A DNA stretch of 64,000 nt from positions 186,001 to 250,000 of the IMG/VR virus record IMGVR_UViG_3300034104_005687; one strand, 5' to 3'. Made by a program: the position numbers and the translations under genes. Under the pieces are notes generated by a model. The model ran no database searches and had not been told where the DNA came from. It was given only the letters and a program-made list of their open reading frames with translations. Positions within the stretch are counted from its first letter, which is position 1. Each line of letters begins with the position of its first letter. Below, piece after piece: positions 40,360-48,782 of the stretch. The stretch comes from a virus.

Positions 40360-41215
40360 ATTTGGTGATTTAGATATTCCGAACACAGATGGTGCTGATG
40401 TTTTAATCCTCAGCGGCGATATTCTTGTTGCCGCCGACATTGGCAAGCCAGATCCGCACAACTTCATGGAAGGTGCTCGTAGCAATCGTTATGCAGATTT
40501 CTTTAAACGTTGCAGTTTTCAGTTTCCGCATGTGATCTATGTGCTGGGCAACCACGAACACTATCATGGTGATTTTGCTACAACTGCTGATCGAATCCAG
40601 GCCATGCTGGATGGCAACCAGTTGAGCAATGTTTATCTGCTGGACCGTGGTGTCAAGATCATTGACGATGTTACATTCGTTGGTGGAACACTGTGGACCG
40701 ACATGAACAACGGCGATCAACTTACCTTGTATCACATGAAGTCTATGATGAATGATTTTCGATCTGTGGAAAACTCCGGCAAGGTTGTGCATTACAAAAC
40801 CTACGAACAAATTGACGGCGTTGAAAATCGTGACAAGCCTATCTTCAAAACTCGCACAGCCAAGTTTTCACCCGAAGATGCGGTCGAAGAGCATGTCAAA
40901 ATGAAAGGCTATATTCAACAAATTGTAGAAGGCAAATTTGATCAAAAGTTTGTGGTGGTGGGACATCATGCACCCAGCAGATTGTCCACACATGAAATGT
41001 ACAAAGACGACACCATAATGAATGGCGGCTATTCGTCAGAGTTGGACGAGTTTATTCTTGATCATCCACAGATCAAATTGTGGACACACGGACACACCCA
41101 TCACAATTTTGATTACATGATCGGTAGCACAAGAATTGTATGCAACCCACGTGGCTACATCAACTATGAAGCACAGGCAGATACATGGCAACTACAGACA
41201 GTGGAGATTCAATGA
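40325..41215 (+). CDS. Calcineurin-like metallophosphoesterase
   Basis: A 296-residue protein with complete motifs: SDLHLEFGD (residues 7-15), LSGDILVA, LGNHEHYHG, VVGHHAPS and THGHTHHNFD. A small helical insert lies at about 130-195. Acts on a phosphoester of unknown identity, possibly a nucleotide or RNA. A second member is at 16759. Confidence 0.9.
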   Translation: MKIAVASDLHLEFGDLDIPNTDGADVLILSGDILVAADIGKPDPHNFMEGARSNRYADFFKRCSFQFPHVIYVLGNHEHYHGDFATTADRIQAMLDGNQLSNVYLLDRGVKIIDDVTFVGGTLWTDMNNGDQLTLYHMKSMMNDFRSVENSGKVVHYKTYEQIDGVENRDKPIFKTRTAKFSPEDAVEEHVKMKGYIQQIVEGKFDQKFVVVGHHAPSRLSTHEMYKDDTIMNGGYSSELDEFILDHPQIKLWTHGHTHHNFDYMIGSTRIVCNPRGYINYEAQADTWQLQTVEIQ

Positions 41216-41496
41216 GCAATCAAGAAACCCCAGCTCGAGGACAACGTGGTATCCTGATATCAGGATTTGGTGGCGGTGTGTACTTTAGACAGTACCGTGA
41301 AGACCATTCTTTTGTGGACTATGAAGTCACTAACTATGACGTGGAGATTGAAATCCGTGATCCAGACGCTGCCTTGATACGCAATGAACATGGAGATTTC
41401 TTGGACTATACATCGGAGAGCATGAATGTCGTATCAAACAGTGACCTTGACCCGAAACCAGATCACGCAGTTAGCAACGTATTTCGCCATAGATGA
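41212..41496 (+). CDS. Hypothetical phage protein
   Basis: A 94-residue acidic protein, ATGA-coupled to the phosphoesterase gene. GILISGFGGGVYFRQY near residue 13 gives a Gly-rich beta turn. The last 23 residues overlap the next gene in another frame. Function unknown. Confidence 0.6.
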   Translation: MSNQETPARGQRGILISGFGGGVYFRQYREDHSFVDYEVTNYDVEIEIRDPDAALIRNEHGDFLDYTSESMNVVSNSDLDPKPDHAVSNVFRHR

Positions 41497-41626
41497 AGGC
41501 ATTCACAGTGTGACTATAACTGAATCACACGGTAGCGGAATTGGTGCTAACCACTATGGCCAGTTCCACAAGGAACAAATCGAACGTGAGTTCGAAGCAG
41601 ACATAACAGACGTAGGAAATTGGTAA
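41426..41626 (+). CDS. Hypothetical phage protein
   Basis: A 66-residue protein: MSYQTVTLTRNQITQLATYF, then VTITESHGSGIGANHYGQFH, a phrase typical of a phage family of unknown function. It overlaps the gene before it by 71 bases; its more typical sequence makes it the surer of the two in the overlap. Confidence 0.65.
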   Translation: MSYQTVTLTRNQITQLATYFAIDEGIHSVTITESHGSGIGANHYGQFHKEQIEREFEADITDVGNW

Positions 41627-42339
41627 TGAAAATATATTTAGGCAAACCCCGCTATCACTGGATCAGTCCATACACTATGTTGGATTACATGTTCTTTTGG
41701 ACAGACTGGTCACGATGCAGTCGTGACAAGAGTTTTCGTGGGCTTGATGAAGAAAGCAAATATGTTGAGCACCCTGAATGGGTAGAACGTTGGAGTGATC
41801 GTTTGGAGCCTGTCAGCAAGGCCATTCAATGGGTACTGGATCGAGTGCATCCTAAAATCAAAGTGGTCAAAATTGACTACTGGGATACCTGGAGCATGGA
41901 TCATACTCTGAGTCCTATCATCCTGCCCATGTTGCGACAACTCAAAGAAAAGAAACACGGTGCTCCGTTTGTGGACGATGAAGATGTACCTGAGCATCTT
42001 CGTAGCACAGCCGCACCTGCTAAGGAAAACGAGTGGGACACCGACGCCAATCACTTCCTGCGTTGGGACTGGGTCATGGACGAAATGATCTTTGCATTTG
42101 AGTGCAAAGTGGACAATAGCTGGGAAGATCAGTTCCGCTCTGGAGAACATGACATGTTGTGGGTGCCTGTGGATGCCAAGGGCAACGAAGTACCCAAGGG
42201 CGAGCACAAGTACTACCAAATGAAGGATGGTCCAAACAACACCTACAAGTGCGATTATGATGCCATGAAAGTCGTAGAGGCTCGCATCCAAAACGGTTTC
42301 CGACTGTTTGGCAAGTACTATCAGGCCCTGTGGGACTGA
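41626..42339 (+). CDS. Conserved phage protein (HTLSPIILPML family)
   Basis: A 237-residue Trp-rich protein. Segments DHTLSPIILPMLRQLKEKKH, APFVDDEDVPEHLR and RWDWVMDEMIFAFE are hallmarks of a family found in many myoviruses. No catalytic motif known. The ATG at 41626 overlaps the preceding TAA; a TTG at 41620 is in frame. ATGA overlap with the next gene. Confidence 0.85.
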   Translation: MKIYLGKPRYHWISPYTMLDYMFFWTDWSRCSRDKSFRGLDEESKYVEHPEWVERWSDRLEPVSKAIQWVLDRVHPKIKVVKIDYWDTWSMDHTLSPIILPMLRQLKEKKHGAPFVDDEDVPEHLRSTAAPAKENEWDTDANHFLRWDWVMDEMIFAFECKVDNSWEDQFRSGEHDMLWVPVDAKGNEVPKGEHKYYQMKDGPNNTYKCDYDAMKVVEARIQNGFRLFGKYYQALWD

Positions 42340-42809
42340 TGAGCCAAGAGTCAAACTCTGCCAAAGGGCGTGACAGCTTTGATATTGCCACGGGCAATAC
42401 CCTGGTGCATTTTTTCAATCGCAATGTCACACCCTATGCTACATCTACTCTGGGACCGCAGTTTGACCTAATTCCTGTTGAAAAACAAAAGGACATCATG
42501 GTCAATGTGGCTCGCATGCATGCTCAACAAGAGTATGATCGAATCATGGATCTTGTGTCAGTGCTCAGCAAACAGGCCGAAGAAATCAAACATAGATTGG
42601 ATATCACAGACATGGTGCATGCGGCCAAGTATGATTTCCAAACCTACCATGGCCAGATCTACTGGTTGTTGTATGATCGACGCAAAGACTGTACTCGTCT
42701 CAGCATCAATGGGCCCACTGACTGGAGCACTGGCATTCCCGAAGGCTACGAATACATTACTCAGGTAAAATGGTTGGGAGACTATACCTGGATCCAAGTT
42801 GACACATAA
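42339..42809 (+). CDS. DUF2452-like phage protein
   Basis: A 156-residue protein. VHFFNRNVTPYATSTLG, FDLIPVEKQKDIMVNVARMH, and the end segment YITQVKWLGDYTWIQV match what I recall of DUF2452. Start at the ATGA overlap (42339). Its last codons contain the -35 box TTGACA of the next promoter. Confidence 0.8.
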   Translation: MSQESNSAKGRDSFDIATGNTLVHFFNRNVTPYATSTLGPQFDLIPVEKQKDIMVNVARMHAQQEYDRIMDLVSVLSKQAEEIKHRLDITDMVHAAKYDFQTYHGQIYWLLYDRRKDCTRLSINGPTDWSTGIPEGYEYITQVKWLGDYTWIQVDT

Positions 42810-42827
42810 TTGACTATATGTTACAAT
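42799..42827 (+). promoter_or_regulatory. Sigma70-type promoter giving a leaderless transcript
   Basis: TTGACA, 17-bp spacer, TACAAT; the -10 ends 5 bases before ATG 42833. Confidence 0.75.
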
Positions 42828-42832
42828 ACGAT

Positions 42833-43525
42833 ATGACTACTCAAGACCTGACATTAGACTGTGACGACGGCTTCAAAGCCTTGTTCAACACCCCCGAACC
42901 AGACATGACGTTTGCAGACGACCCTGTGGCCCTGGCCTGGGCTGCTTATCGGGTGTATTTGTCTAACCCGGCCCTGCGATGGATTGACTTTGCTGATGTC
43001 GAAGTCACTGTGCATGATCGTGCGGTAGCACAAGAAATTCGCAGTTACTACACCGGTCGTATCTTGATGGATACCATGAGGTCCAAAAAATCCATGAGTG
43101 AGTTTAGAAAAAAACTGTACGGATTGTTGATTGGTGAAACTGGTCTCAAGAAAAAGGACATTGGCTTGTTGTATAGACTGCCGTATTTTTATGTGGAAGA
43201 CACTGCACTGGACCAAGTGATTGCACAAACTGAAGCACCAACGTCTGCACTGACACCGGCCACAATAACTGGTACGTTCAATTTGATCAAGCGTATACAA
43301 GTAAGTCGTAGAAGTGCTGAGTTTGTTCAATTTTGGCTCCAGCATCACAAAAAAACTGAGCCGTTTATGATTGCAGTTAAAGCAGACAATCCCTTGTTGC
43401 CGTTGTTAGAAAATATTCTACAACGTTGCTTGCCAATAAGCGCAATAGCACATTTTAGAATACATCGCGGATATCATCGCAATCGAGGTTTTTATCAACT
43501 GAGCAATGTGGAGTTGGCGTCTTAA
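42833..43525 (+). CDS. Hypothetical phage protein
   Basis: A 230-residue protein. The ATG at 42833 comes right after the -10; an in-frame ATG at 42818 lies within the promoter. Segments RKKLYGLLIGETGLKKKDIG and FMIAVKADNPLLPLLENIL. No motif recognised. Likely translated from a leaderless mRNA. Touches the next gene. Confidence 0.65.
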   Translation: MTTQDLTLDCDDGFKALFNTPEPDMTFADDPVALAWAAYRVYLSNPALRWIDFADVEVTVHDRAVAQEIRSYYTGRILMDTMRSKKSMSEFRKKLYGLLIGETGLKKKDIGLLYRLPYFYVEDTALDQVIAQTEAPTSALTPATITGTFNLIKRIQVSRRSAEFVQFWLQHHKKTEPFMIAVKADNPLLPLLENILQRCLPISAIAHFRIHRGYHRNRGFYQLSNVELAS

Positions 43526-43764
43526 TGCATTCAGTGTTCCAACACATGGCCATGAACATTCCGCACATTTACCCCCGTGACAATACTCCAGTAGAGTCGG
43601 CAGATTATCAGCAGTGGCGTCAAGAATCTGTGTTTGACATGTTGCGTGGTGTACGATACGGTCAAAGTTTTTGCAATCGTTTTGACATCACAGATAATAT
43701 TTTGTTCTATGAACAAGATCCCGAATGGGCAGATGTGTACATTCGAAAAACCTATATTGCATGA
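43525..43764 (+). CDS. Hypothetical protein
   Basis: A 79-residue protein starting on the previous stop. QWRQESVFDMLRGVRYGQSF near the middle resembles a short helical phage module. ATGA overlap with the next gene. Function unknown. Confidence 0.6.
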   Translation: MHSVFQHMAMNIPHIYPRDNTPVESADYQQWRQESVFDMLRGVRYGQSFCNRFDITDNILFYEQDPEWADVYIRKTYIA

Positions 43765-43979
43765 CACCTGTAAAAATTTTGCATGTCAATGCTGTTCGAG
43801 CACTAGAAATGCGAGATCAACTGCAGGACGCAGGTCTGATTATGAATCAGGACTTTGAATGGGAATATCGTCAGGCTGTATACGACAACTTTTCTTATGA
43901 TGCTGTGGTGCCCAGGCACGTGACATTTAGATTTCGTGATGCTGCCTTGGCCACCTACTACAGTCTAAAATGGACATAA
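43761..43979 (+). CDS. Small phage protein of the FRFRDxAxATYYSLKW type (copy 1)
   Basis: A 72-residue protein with an N-terminal strand-helix (VKILHVNAVRALEMRDQL) and an end FRFRDAALATYYSLKWT. The end pattern recurs in the next gene (FYFDSERDCCAFALKWT), so the two share a ferredoxin-like module. The ATG at 43761 overlaps the preceding stop. Confidence 0.7.
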   Translation: MTPVKILHVNAVRALEMRDQLQDAGLIMNQDFEWEYRQAVYDNFSYDAVVPRHVTFRFRDAALATYYSLKWT

Positions 43980-44015
43980 AATGTGTATTACACAGTTTGA
44001 CCATAATTAAGGATA

Positions 44016-44255
44016 ATGAGTACCACTGAGTCCACTGAGTATAGACCGCGAGACAAAGACAGTTTTTTGTACACTCGTGAAATTACCAAACCTTTTGGCT
44101 ATCTGGACCCAGTGATAGAATGGTGCAAGGCCGAATGTGAATCAGACTGGAGATGGCAAGTGCTTGATGTCAGTTCGGATATTCGTCCGGGGGTATATGT
44201 ATTTTACTTTGATTCTGAACGTGATTGTTGTGCATTTGCTTTAAAATGGACTTGA
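44016..44255 (+). CDS. Small phage protein of the same module (copy 2)
   Basis: A 79-residue protein ending VYVFYFDSERDCCAFALKWT, like the preceding one. Tryptophan and acidic residues are frequent. The TGA stop is part of the -35 box of the following promoter. AAGGATAATG supplies a weak ribosome-binding site. Confidence 0.7.
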   Translation: MSTTESTEYRPRDKDSFLYTREITKPFGYLDPVIEWCKAECESDWRWQVLDVSSDIRPGVYVFYFDSERDCCAFALKWT

Positions 44256-44280
44256 CCAATAATTGACTGTGTTGTACAAT
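44252..44280 (+). promoter_or_regulatory. Sigma70-type promoter
   Basis: TTGACC, 17-bp spacer, TACAAT; upstream stop codon embedded in the -35. Confidence 0.8.
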
Positions 44281-44304
44281 ACAAGCTCACTACAGGACCA
44301 TTCA

Positions 44305-44541
44305 ATGAATCCACATGACAAACAAAATCTTGAATTTATTCTGACTCGCAGTGCAGACCAACTTGCACACTGGTTTCGTGATATGCAACAGCAGGGCGAT
44401 GCCGATGAGCTTCAGTATGCTACAGAGCTCTTGATGGCAGCAAGAAATCAAGTCGAAATGGAACTGCTGGAACTCACAGATCATGACAGCGACCATGACG
44501 TGCACCTGGCTTGTGAATATCTCAAGAAATTTCAACTGTGA
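44305..44541 (+). CDS. Hypothetical acidic helical protein
   Basis: A 78-residue protein: LEFILTRSADQLAHWFRDMQ, then YATELLMAARNQVEMELLEL. Acidic, fully helical; such phage families have no known role. ATG 44305 lies 24 bases after the -10; an earlier in-frame ATG at 44263 is inside the promoter. Confidence 0.65.
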   Translation: MNPHDKQNLEFILTRSADQLAHWFRDMQQQGDADELQYATELLMAARNQVEMELLELTDHDSDHDVHLACEYLKKFQL

Positions 44542-44888
44542 TGTTGGACTCACAAGATCCCAGACCCGGTCAGTTTGCTATCATGTGGGACTGCCGCGGA
44601 CTTGAAGCAGTGCAACGGGTGCCAAACCCTGCAGACACCACTTTTGCCTTGCTAAAAGGCACTGAACCTCCCAAGTTGCCCAACATCATGCACTGGGAGT
44701 TGAGAGCACGATACAACAGTCAGCGACACTACGAAATCTACATTATCACAGCAACTCCGGGTATCGATGAAGACGACATTCGTGAAATGTTTGAGGCCAA
44801 CCCACAATCAGCCGCGGATACTATTCGGCGAATTGGTTACCAGTACTACAGTGACCGAGTCAGTGAAGATCGCGTTGTAATACGATAG
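44541..44888 (+). CDS. Hypothetical protein
   Basis: A 115-residue protein. The ATG overlaps the last base of the previous stop; a GTG precedes it in frame. Mixed alpha/beta: WELRARYNSQRHYEIYIITA then IDEDDIREMFEANPQSAADT. No family recognised. Confidence 0.6.
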   Translation: MLDSQDPRPGQFAIMWDCRGLEAVQRVPNPADTTFALLKGTEPPKLPNIMHWELRARYNSQRHYEIYIITATPGIDEDDIREMFEANPQSAADTIRRIGYQYYSDRVSEDRVVIR

Positions 44889-44905
44889 TATTACTTTTTG
44901 CAGGT

Positions 44906-44934
44906 TGACCAGAATTAATCAATTTGCTATAATT
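44906..44934 (+). promoter_or_regulatory. Sigma70-type promoter
   Basis: TTGACC, 17-bp spacer ending CAATTTGC, TATAAT; drives the ParB-like/HNH pair. Confidence 0.88.
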
Positions 44935-44962
44935 TTGAACATATTAAACAACTGGAGTCATC

Positions 44963-46105
44963 ATGGCAATTAAAAAGCGTTTGCGCGAAAAAGCCACAGC
45001 CGTTGCAAAACGAGTTCAAGCTGAACTGCTTGAGTCCGGTATGCTTACTACCACGCAATTGAAAAAGTTTCAGCATGCGGCCAAGCATACACAATTCAAG
45101 TTTCCTCGCGCAGAGATGGTGTCGGTCAAAGATCTCTGGATTGACTACGAAGTTCAGCGAGATGTTATCCTGCATCACATCTTGAACATCATTGCTCGCT
45201 TTGACCCGCGCCTGTGCGGCCCTGCTAGTGCATGCCAAATGATTGGCGAAACTGAAATCACTGTTTACGATGCCCAGCATCGTGTGATCTCTTGTATTAT
45301 CTTGGGCTTTGATCGTGTGCCTGGTTCCATTGTAGAAACAGATGACCCGCAATTTCCCAGTTATGCATTTGAGCAACAAAACCACTCGGGTACTGTGGGC
45401 TTGACACCTGGCGATTTGCATCGCAATGCTTTGACACGTTTTGCCAAGGGCAGTCGTGAGAAAAAGAACTGCAATGCTCGTGCCTTGCAAGATCAATTTG
45501 ACAAATTGGACATTGACCTTGAAAGCAAGTCAGTTCGTGCCAGTGCCGCAAAGAAAGGCGACGGCAAGTTCTTCATGAGTCACTTTAACTATGCCTACAA
45601 AGGTATTGCCTTGGACGAAGACAGCGACAACCCAGGCCGAGCTTTGTACGAGATCTTGCATGCCATTACCACTGTTTACCCCGACGATGAAGAAATTGAT
45701 CAAGGTATCTTTATTGGCCTATACGAGCTCAAGCGTATGATGGGAGGCAAACCCGGCTTCACCAAACGTGATGGTTGGCCGCAAGACTGGATGGTGCAGG
45801 TGCTTGAAAAAGTGCATGAGAGATTCTCTCGTAGCCATGTGGTGCATAAGAAAAGCAAGGCACAATGGTTGCATGTTTCGCCAACTGGTTGGACTGCTCC
45901 GCGAGCCATGGCCAACTTTCTGCGCGAAGTGTATGAAATGCAAGGCGGTGAACTTAACTTGCCTACTCATACCGTGGGCGGCAAGAAACTCACTGTTGGC
46001 GTATTCCCCAATGCCAATCATGTCAAGAACTTGTTCCGTGTAGTAGACGCAGACAATGTGGCCATCGACGAAGAAGAGGTAAATGAAAATGCAGACCTTG
46101 ATTGA
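44963..46105 (+). CDS. ParB/Srx-like nuclease-fold protein
   Basis: A 380-residue protein. The N-terminal part after a basic helix has the ParB-like pattern: VKDLWIDYEVQRDVI, then ITVYDAQHRVISCIILGFD, where the usual D/E-G-x-x-R is DAQHR. Similar domains bind DNA or hydrolyse NTP and occur in DndB-like proteins. The C-terminal 200 residues are a helical domain without a motif I know. ACTGGAGTC precedes the ATG. The end overlaps the HNH-like gene by 23 bases, so the two are likely to act together. Confidence 0.72.
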   Translation: MAIKKRLREKATAVAKRVQAELLESGMLTTTQLKKFQHAAKHTQFKFPRAEMVSVKDLWIDYEVQRDVILHHILNIIARFDPRLCGPASACQMIGETEITVYDAQHRVISCIILGFDRVPGSIVETDDPQFPSYAFEQQNHSGTVGLTPGDLHRNALTRFAKGSREKKNCNARALQDQFDKLDIDLESKSVRASAAKKGDGKFFMSHFNYAYKGIALDEDSDNPGRALYEILHAITTVYPDDEEIDQGIFIGLYELKRMMGGKPGFTKRDGWPQDWMVQVLEKVHERFSRSHVVHKKSKAQWLHVSPTGWTAPRAMANFLREVYEMQGGELNLPTHTVGGKKLTVGVFPNANHVKNLFRVVDADNVAIDEEEVNENADLD

Positions 46106-46637
46106 ACGCATCGACGGGTTTGTGCCCGTTGTGCATACTCGCGTCACACGCAATGACGATGCTTATCGTGAAACCGAAACATACTTTCGCGAATCGCTAG
46201 AAGAGCTGTTGAAAAAGCTAGGTGAAGCAAAGCATGAACAACGCCAACGCCTGGCACGTGATGACATTGACAATGCTCTGCGCCGATACCACGAGTACTG
46301 CATCGAACAAGGTCCCACTGGAGCACACTATCGAGAAGTGGGTGCCACTGACACAGACTTTGAGCACGTGGTTCCCAACAAGATCATTCGAGGTTTGCTG
46401 ATCGATGGCCGCATCACTGTTGACGAAGCATTCAATGCACCCACTTGTCTTTTGAGCAAAGACAAGCACAAAGAGATTGGACGTCTTGGCTGGGCCGGCA
46501 GTACACCCAGCATCAAAAACTTTTGGCGTAGGTATACACAGGTGTATCCCAACATTCAAATTGAAACTTGCGATGGCCATGTTGTAGATCTAGAGACATG
46601 GGATTTGGAACAACACTACAAATATTTTTCAATATAA
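46083..46637 (+). CDS. HNH-nuclease-like protein
   Basis: A 184-residue protein. DFEHVVPNKIIRGLL (EH of the HNH motif, Pro following), then APTCLLSKDKHKEIGRLGW with the downstream Asn/His-type element matches the pattern of a degenerate HNH fold (EHVxP...P.C.LS..xH). The first 80 residues form a charged helix. Coupled to the ParB-like gene. Endonuclease activity is plausible but the second Asn ligand is not obvious. Confidence 0.6.
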   Translation: MKMQTLIERIDGFVPVVHTRVTRNDDAYRETETYFRESLEELLKKLGEAKHEQRQRLARDDIDNALRRYHEYCIEQGPTGAHYREVGATDTDFEHVVPNKIIRGLLIDGRITVDEAFNAPTCLLSKDKHKEIGRLGWAGSTPSIKNFWRRYTQVYPNIQIETCDGHVVDLETWDLEQHYKYFSI

Positions 46638-46646
46638 GGAGCTCAA

Positions 46647-46868
46647 ATGAGTCAACTTGCATTACACAATCGTCCTTGGGTAGTTTTTGATCCTGGCAAC
46701 AACGAACATCGACGCTGGTACGCCAACTTTGTTGAAACAGGCACTTGGGGAAGGTGTCCTGTGAGATTTGTTATTTCCGATGATCATGGCAATCTGGTTA
46801 CCATGATACAACGCAAACTGGTGGAGTATTATGTCAAACAAGAATTCAAACGCAAAAGGAGTCGCTGA
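46647..46868 (+). CDS. Conserved phage hypothetical protein
   Basis: A 73-residue protein. WVVFDPGNNEHRRWYANFVE then GTWGRCPVRFVISDD is a familiar phage signature. Basic C terminus (EFKRKRSR). AAGGAGCTCAA precedes the ATG. It shares its last base with the next ATG. Function unknown. Confidence 0.75.
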   Translation: MSQLALHNRPWVVFDPGNNEHRRWYANFVETGTWGRCPVRFVISDDHGNLVTMIQRKLVEYYVKQEFKRKRSR

Positions 46869-47290
46869 TGTTGTATTTTGCATATGGTATGAATACCAAT
46901 CTCAAAGAAATGTTTCAACGATGCCCGGGCGCAAAATCGTTGGGTCATGCTCGCTTGGTCAATCACAGTTTTAGATTTGCACGACATGCAGATGTGGAAC
47001 CCTGTGACGACAGTTTTGTAGACGGGGTGTTGTGGGAAATCACAGACGAACATTTAAAATCTCTGGACCAGTTGGAAGGTTATCCTTTCTACTACAATCG
47101 CGTAGTGAGTTCGGTTGTGCATGACACAAGAACGTTTCATGCTGTAGTGTACCGCATGCAACCTGGACATGAAGATTCGGAGCCTACTCTTGGTTACTAT
47201 AATCTAGTCTGTGAAGGATATCGTGCTCACAACATACCTGTAGATCAGCTAGAAAACTGCTTGGAATACCGCAACACAACATTCGGTTGA
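46868..47290 (+). CDS. Gamma-glutamylcyclotransferase-like protein
   Basis: A 140-residue protein. LYFAYGMNTNL at the start is the Y-G-S-N type substrate loop, and LDQLEGYPFYYNRV holds the catalytic Glu. Fold and length match the AIG2/gamma-glutamylcyclotransferase family, which cleave gamma-glutamyl amines. Its real substrate is unknown. The TGA stop lies in the following -35 box. Confidence 0.85.
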   Translation: MLYFAYGMNTNLKEMFQRCPGAKSLGHARLVNHSFRFARHADVEPCDDSFVDGVLWEITDEHLKSLDQLEGYPFYYNRVVSSVVHDTRTFHAVVYRMQPGHEDSEPTLGYYNLVCEGYRAHNIPVDQLENCLEYRNTTFG

Positions 47291-47315
47291 CCAAAAATTG
47301 CCAATTTGTTATAAT
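47287..47315 (+). promoter_or_regulatory. Sigma70-type promoter giving a leaderless transcript
   Basis: TTGACC, 17-bp spacer AAAAATTGCCAATTTGT, TATAAT; -10 ends 6 bases before ATG 47322. Confidence 0.88.
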
Positions 47316-47321
47316 AATAAC

Positions 47322-47555
47322 ATGAAATTAGATACCGACGAAATACTACAGTGGGCAGGGGCCGTGTTTATTGTGGCAGGGCACAGTCTCAATGCTATGG
47401 GACCTGAAGCTTATCCTTACAATATCCTTACATTTTTTGTGGGTACTTTGCTGTTTTTAGCCTGGACCATTCGTGTTGCAAATAAACCACAGATGTTTGT
47501 GAATCTTGTAAGTGTAATAATCGGCCTTTCTGGACTGGTAAAAGCCTTTGGTTGA
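47322..47555 (+). CDS. Small membrane protein
   Basis: A 77-residue protein with three hydrophobic stretches (about 9-25, 35-53 and 58-76). No ribosome-binding site precedes the ATG, which follows the -10 by 6 bases, so a leaderless mRNA is expected. The TGA stop is embedded in the next -35 box. Confidence 0.7.
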   Translation: MKLDTDEILQWAGAVFIVAGHSLNAMGPEAYPYNILTFFVGTLLFLAWTIRVANKPQMFVNLVSVIIGLSGLVKAFG

Positions 47556-47580
47556 CCCAATATTCCCAATTTGCTATAAT
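47552..47580 (+). promoter_or_regulatory. Sigma70-type promoter with conserved spacer
   Basis: TTGACC, CAATATTCCCAATTTGC, TATAAT. Confidence 0.92.
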
Positions 47581-47610
47581 ACGAGTATGAAAACAAAAAA
47601 GGAAAAGAAG

Positions 47611-47712
47611 ATGAAAAAAACCAAAAAGCCAACCCTAGGTGAACTCTTACGCAAGAAGTTGGGACTTAAACCAACCCTAAATCAATTGTTAATGAAGAGG
47701 TTGCGTGGTTGA
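47611..47712 (+). CDS. Very basic small protein, 33 residues
   Basis: A 33-residue protein with 11 Lys/Arg (MKKTKKPTLGELLRKK, then KPTLNQLLMKRL), containing two copies of a PTLxxLL(x)KK-type unit. AAAAAAGGAAAAGAAG precedes the ATG; an in-frame ATG at 47587 would add eight residues. Likely binds nucleic acid. Own promoter; stop embedded in the next -35. Confidence 0.6.
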   Translation: MKKTKKPTLGELLRKKLGLKPTLNQLLMKRLRG

Positions 47713-47737
47713 CCGAATATTCCCAAACTGCTATAAT
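47709..47737 (+). promoter_or_regulatory. Sigma70-type promoter with conserved spacer
   Basis: TTGACC, GAATATTCCCAAACTGC, TATAAT. Confidence 0.9.
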
Positions 47738-47766
47738 ATAGCATAGTTTAACAAAAAGGAGCCAAA

Positions 47767-48042
47767 ATGAGTACAGAAACTTATAACCGTTTGACAGAAC
47801 AAGAAAAACGCCAAGTTGGCATGTATGGTTGCACTGAATCCCAAATGCGTGAAGCAGTGGAATCTAGCTCAACTTTCAAATTCTCCGGTCCTGCAATGGT
47901 TGTGGCCAGCATGATGAGTGACGCACAAGAAATGATGGCTTACGAACAGCCCGATTTCAACACCATCGAAGATCAGCGCCAACTGTTAAATCGTGCAAAA
48001 TTTGTGCTTTTTGAGTACATTTTGGACCGCGAAAACGGTTGA
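47767..48042 (+). CDS. Hypothetical phage protein
   Basis: A 91-residue protein; MYGCTESQMREAVESSSTFK and DQRQLLNRAKFVLFEYIL give a helical pattern. AAAAAGGAGCCAAA precedes the ATG. Own promoter; TGA stop is part of the next -35 box. A relative family with MTEYxG-type starts exists in phages; role unknown. Confidence 0.7.
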   Translation: MSTETYNRLTEQEKRQVGMYGCTESQMREAVESSSTFKFSGPAMVVASMMSDAQEMMAYEQPDFNTIEDQRQLLNRAKFVLFEYILDRENG

Positions 48043-48067
48043 CCAAATATTCCCAATTTGTTATAAT
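48039..48067 (+). promoter_or_regulatory. Sigma70-type promoter with conserved spacer
   Basis: TTGACC, AAATATTCCCAATTTGT, TATAAT, then the shared leader TTGTATAGTAATTAAAAAGG. Confidence 0.92.
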
Positions 48068-48097
48068 ACTTGTATAGTAATTAAAAAGGACTTGAAA

Positions 48098-48451
48098 ATG
48101 AAAGCAATCGCAACAGTAGTTACCGCAGAAGCAGTTCAATTGGCTTGTCAAGAAGCCGGCCTAGAAGCCCGTGCGGCAGCCAGAGACTTTTTTGAAAAGC
48201 ATGGTGACCGTGATGCTTGCGGCTTTGCCTGGGTGAATGTTTGGGGTGTTCGCTCCAACAGCAAGATTGGCAAAGCACTCCAAGCTCAAGGCTTCCGTAA
48301 AGACTACACCGGCTCTTTGTGCATGTGGAACCCCAGCGGCTTCCCGACACAGAGCATCAGCATCTTGGAAGCAGGTGCCGAAGCCTACGCTCAGGTACTG
48401 AAAGAACAACTGGGTCTGGACCGTGTTTACGCAGGTTCACGTTTGGATTGA
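48098..48451 (+). CDS. Hypothetical phage protein
   Basis: A 117-residue protein: helical start (EAVQLACQEAGLEARAAARD), then GDRDACGFAWVNVWG and a Trp/Pro region (GSLCMWNPSGFPTQSI). The residues CGFAWV resemble a small phage family I have seen. Own promoter and AAAAAGGAC site; stop embedded in the next -35. Confidence 0.7.
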   Translation: MKAIATVVTAEAVQLACQEAGLEARAAARDFFEKHGDRDACGFAWVNVWGVRSNSKIGKALQAQGFRKDYTGSLCMWNPSGFPTQSISILEAGAEAYAQVLKEQLGLDRVYAGSRLD

Positions 48452-48476
48452 CCAATAAATCCCGATCTGTTATAAT
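48448..48476 (+). promoter_or_regulatory. Sigma70-type promoter with conserved spacer
   Basis: TTGACC, AATAAATCCCGATCTGT, TATAAT. Confidence 0.9.
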
Positions 48477-48506
48477 ACTTGTATAGTAATTAAAAAGGAG
48501 CCCCAA

Positions 48507-48782
48507 ATGAAAGCACTGCAAACCTACATTGACAACAAGAACAAATACCAGGCCCTGTTCCGAGGCCAGCGTACTGAACCCTTGTACGAAGTTCGAACTG
48601 CCGCAGGCCGCAAGCGTGTGGCAGAAATGATCGACTGTGCCTTGAGCCCCGAAAATTTGAGCTGTGATGGCGAATTGCCTAGGGCAGAAGTCAACCGTCG
48701 CTATCGCGAACTCACAGCGGCAGCAAAAGATCTTGTGAAATTGGATCCCAGCGTGGCCCAGTACATGTACGAATTTGGTTGA
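48507..48782 (+). CDS. Hypothetical helical protein
   Basis: A 91-residue basic helical protein (MKALQTYIDNKNKYQALFRG, then RAEVNRRYRELTAAAKDLVK). Own promoter with AAAAAGGAGCCCC; TGA stop is part of the next -35. Function unknown. Confidence 0.68.
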   Translation: MKALQTYIDNKNKYQALFRGQRTEPLYEVRTAAGRKRVAEMIDCALSPENLSCDGELPRAEVNRRYRELTAAAKDLVKLDPSVAQYMYEFG

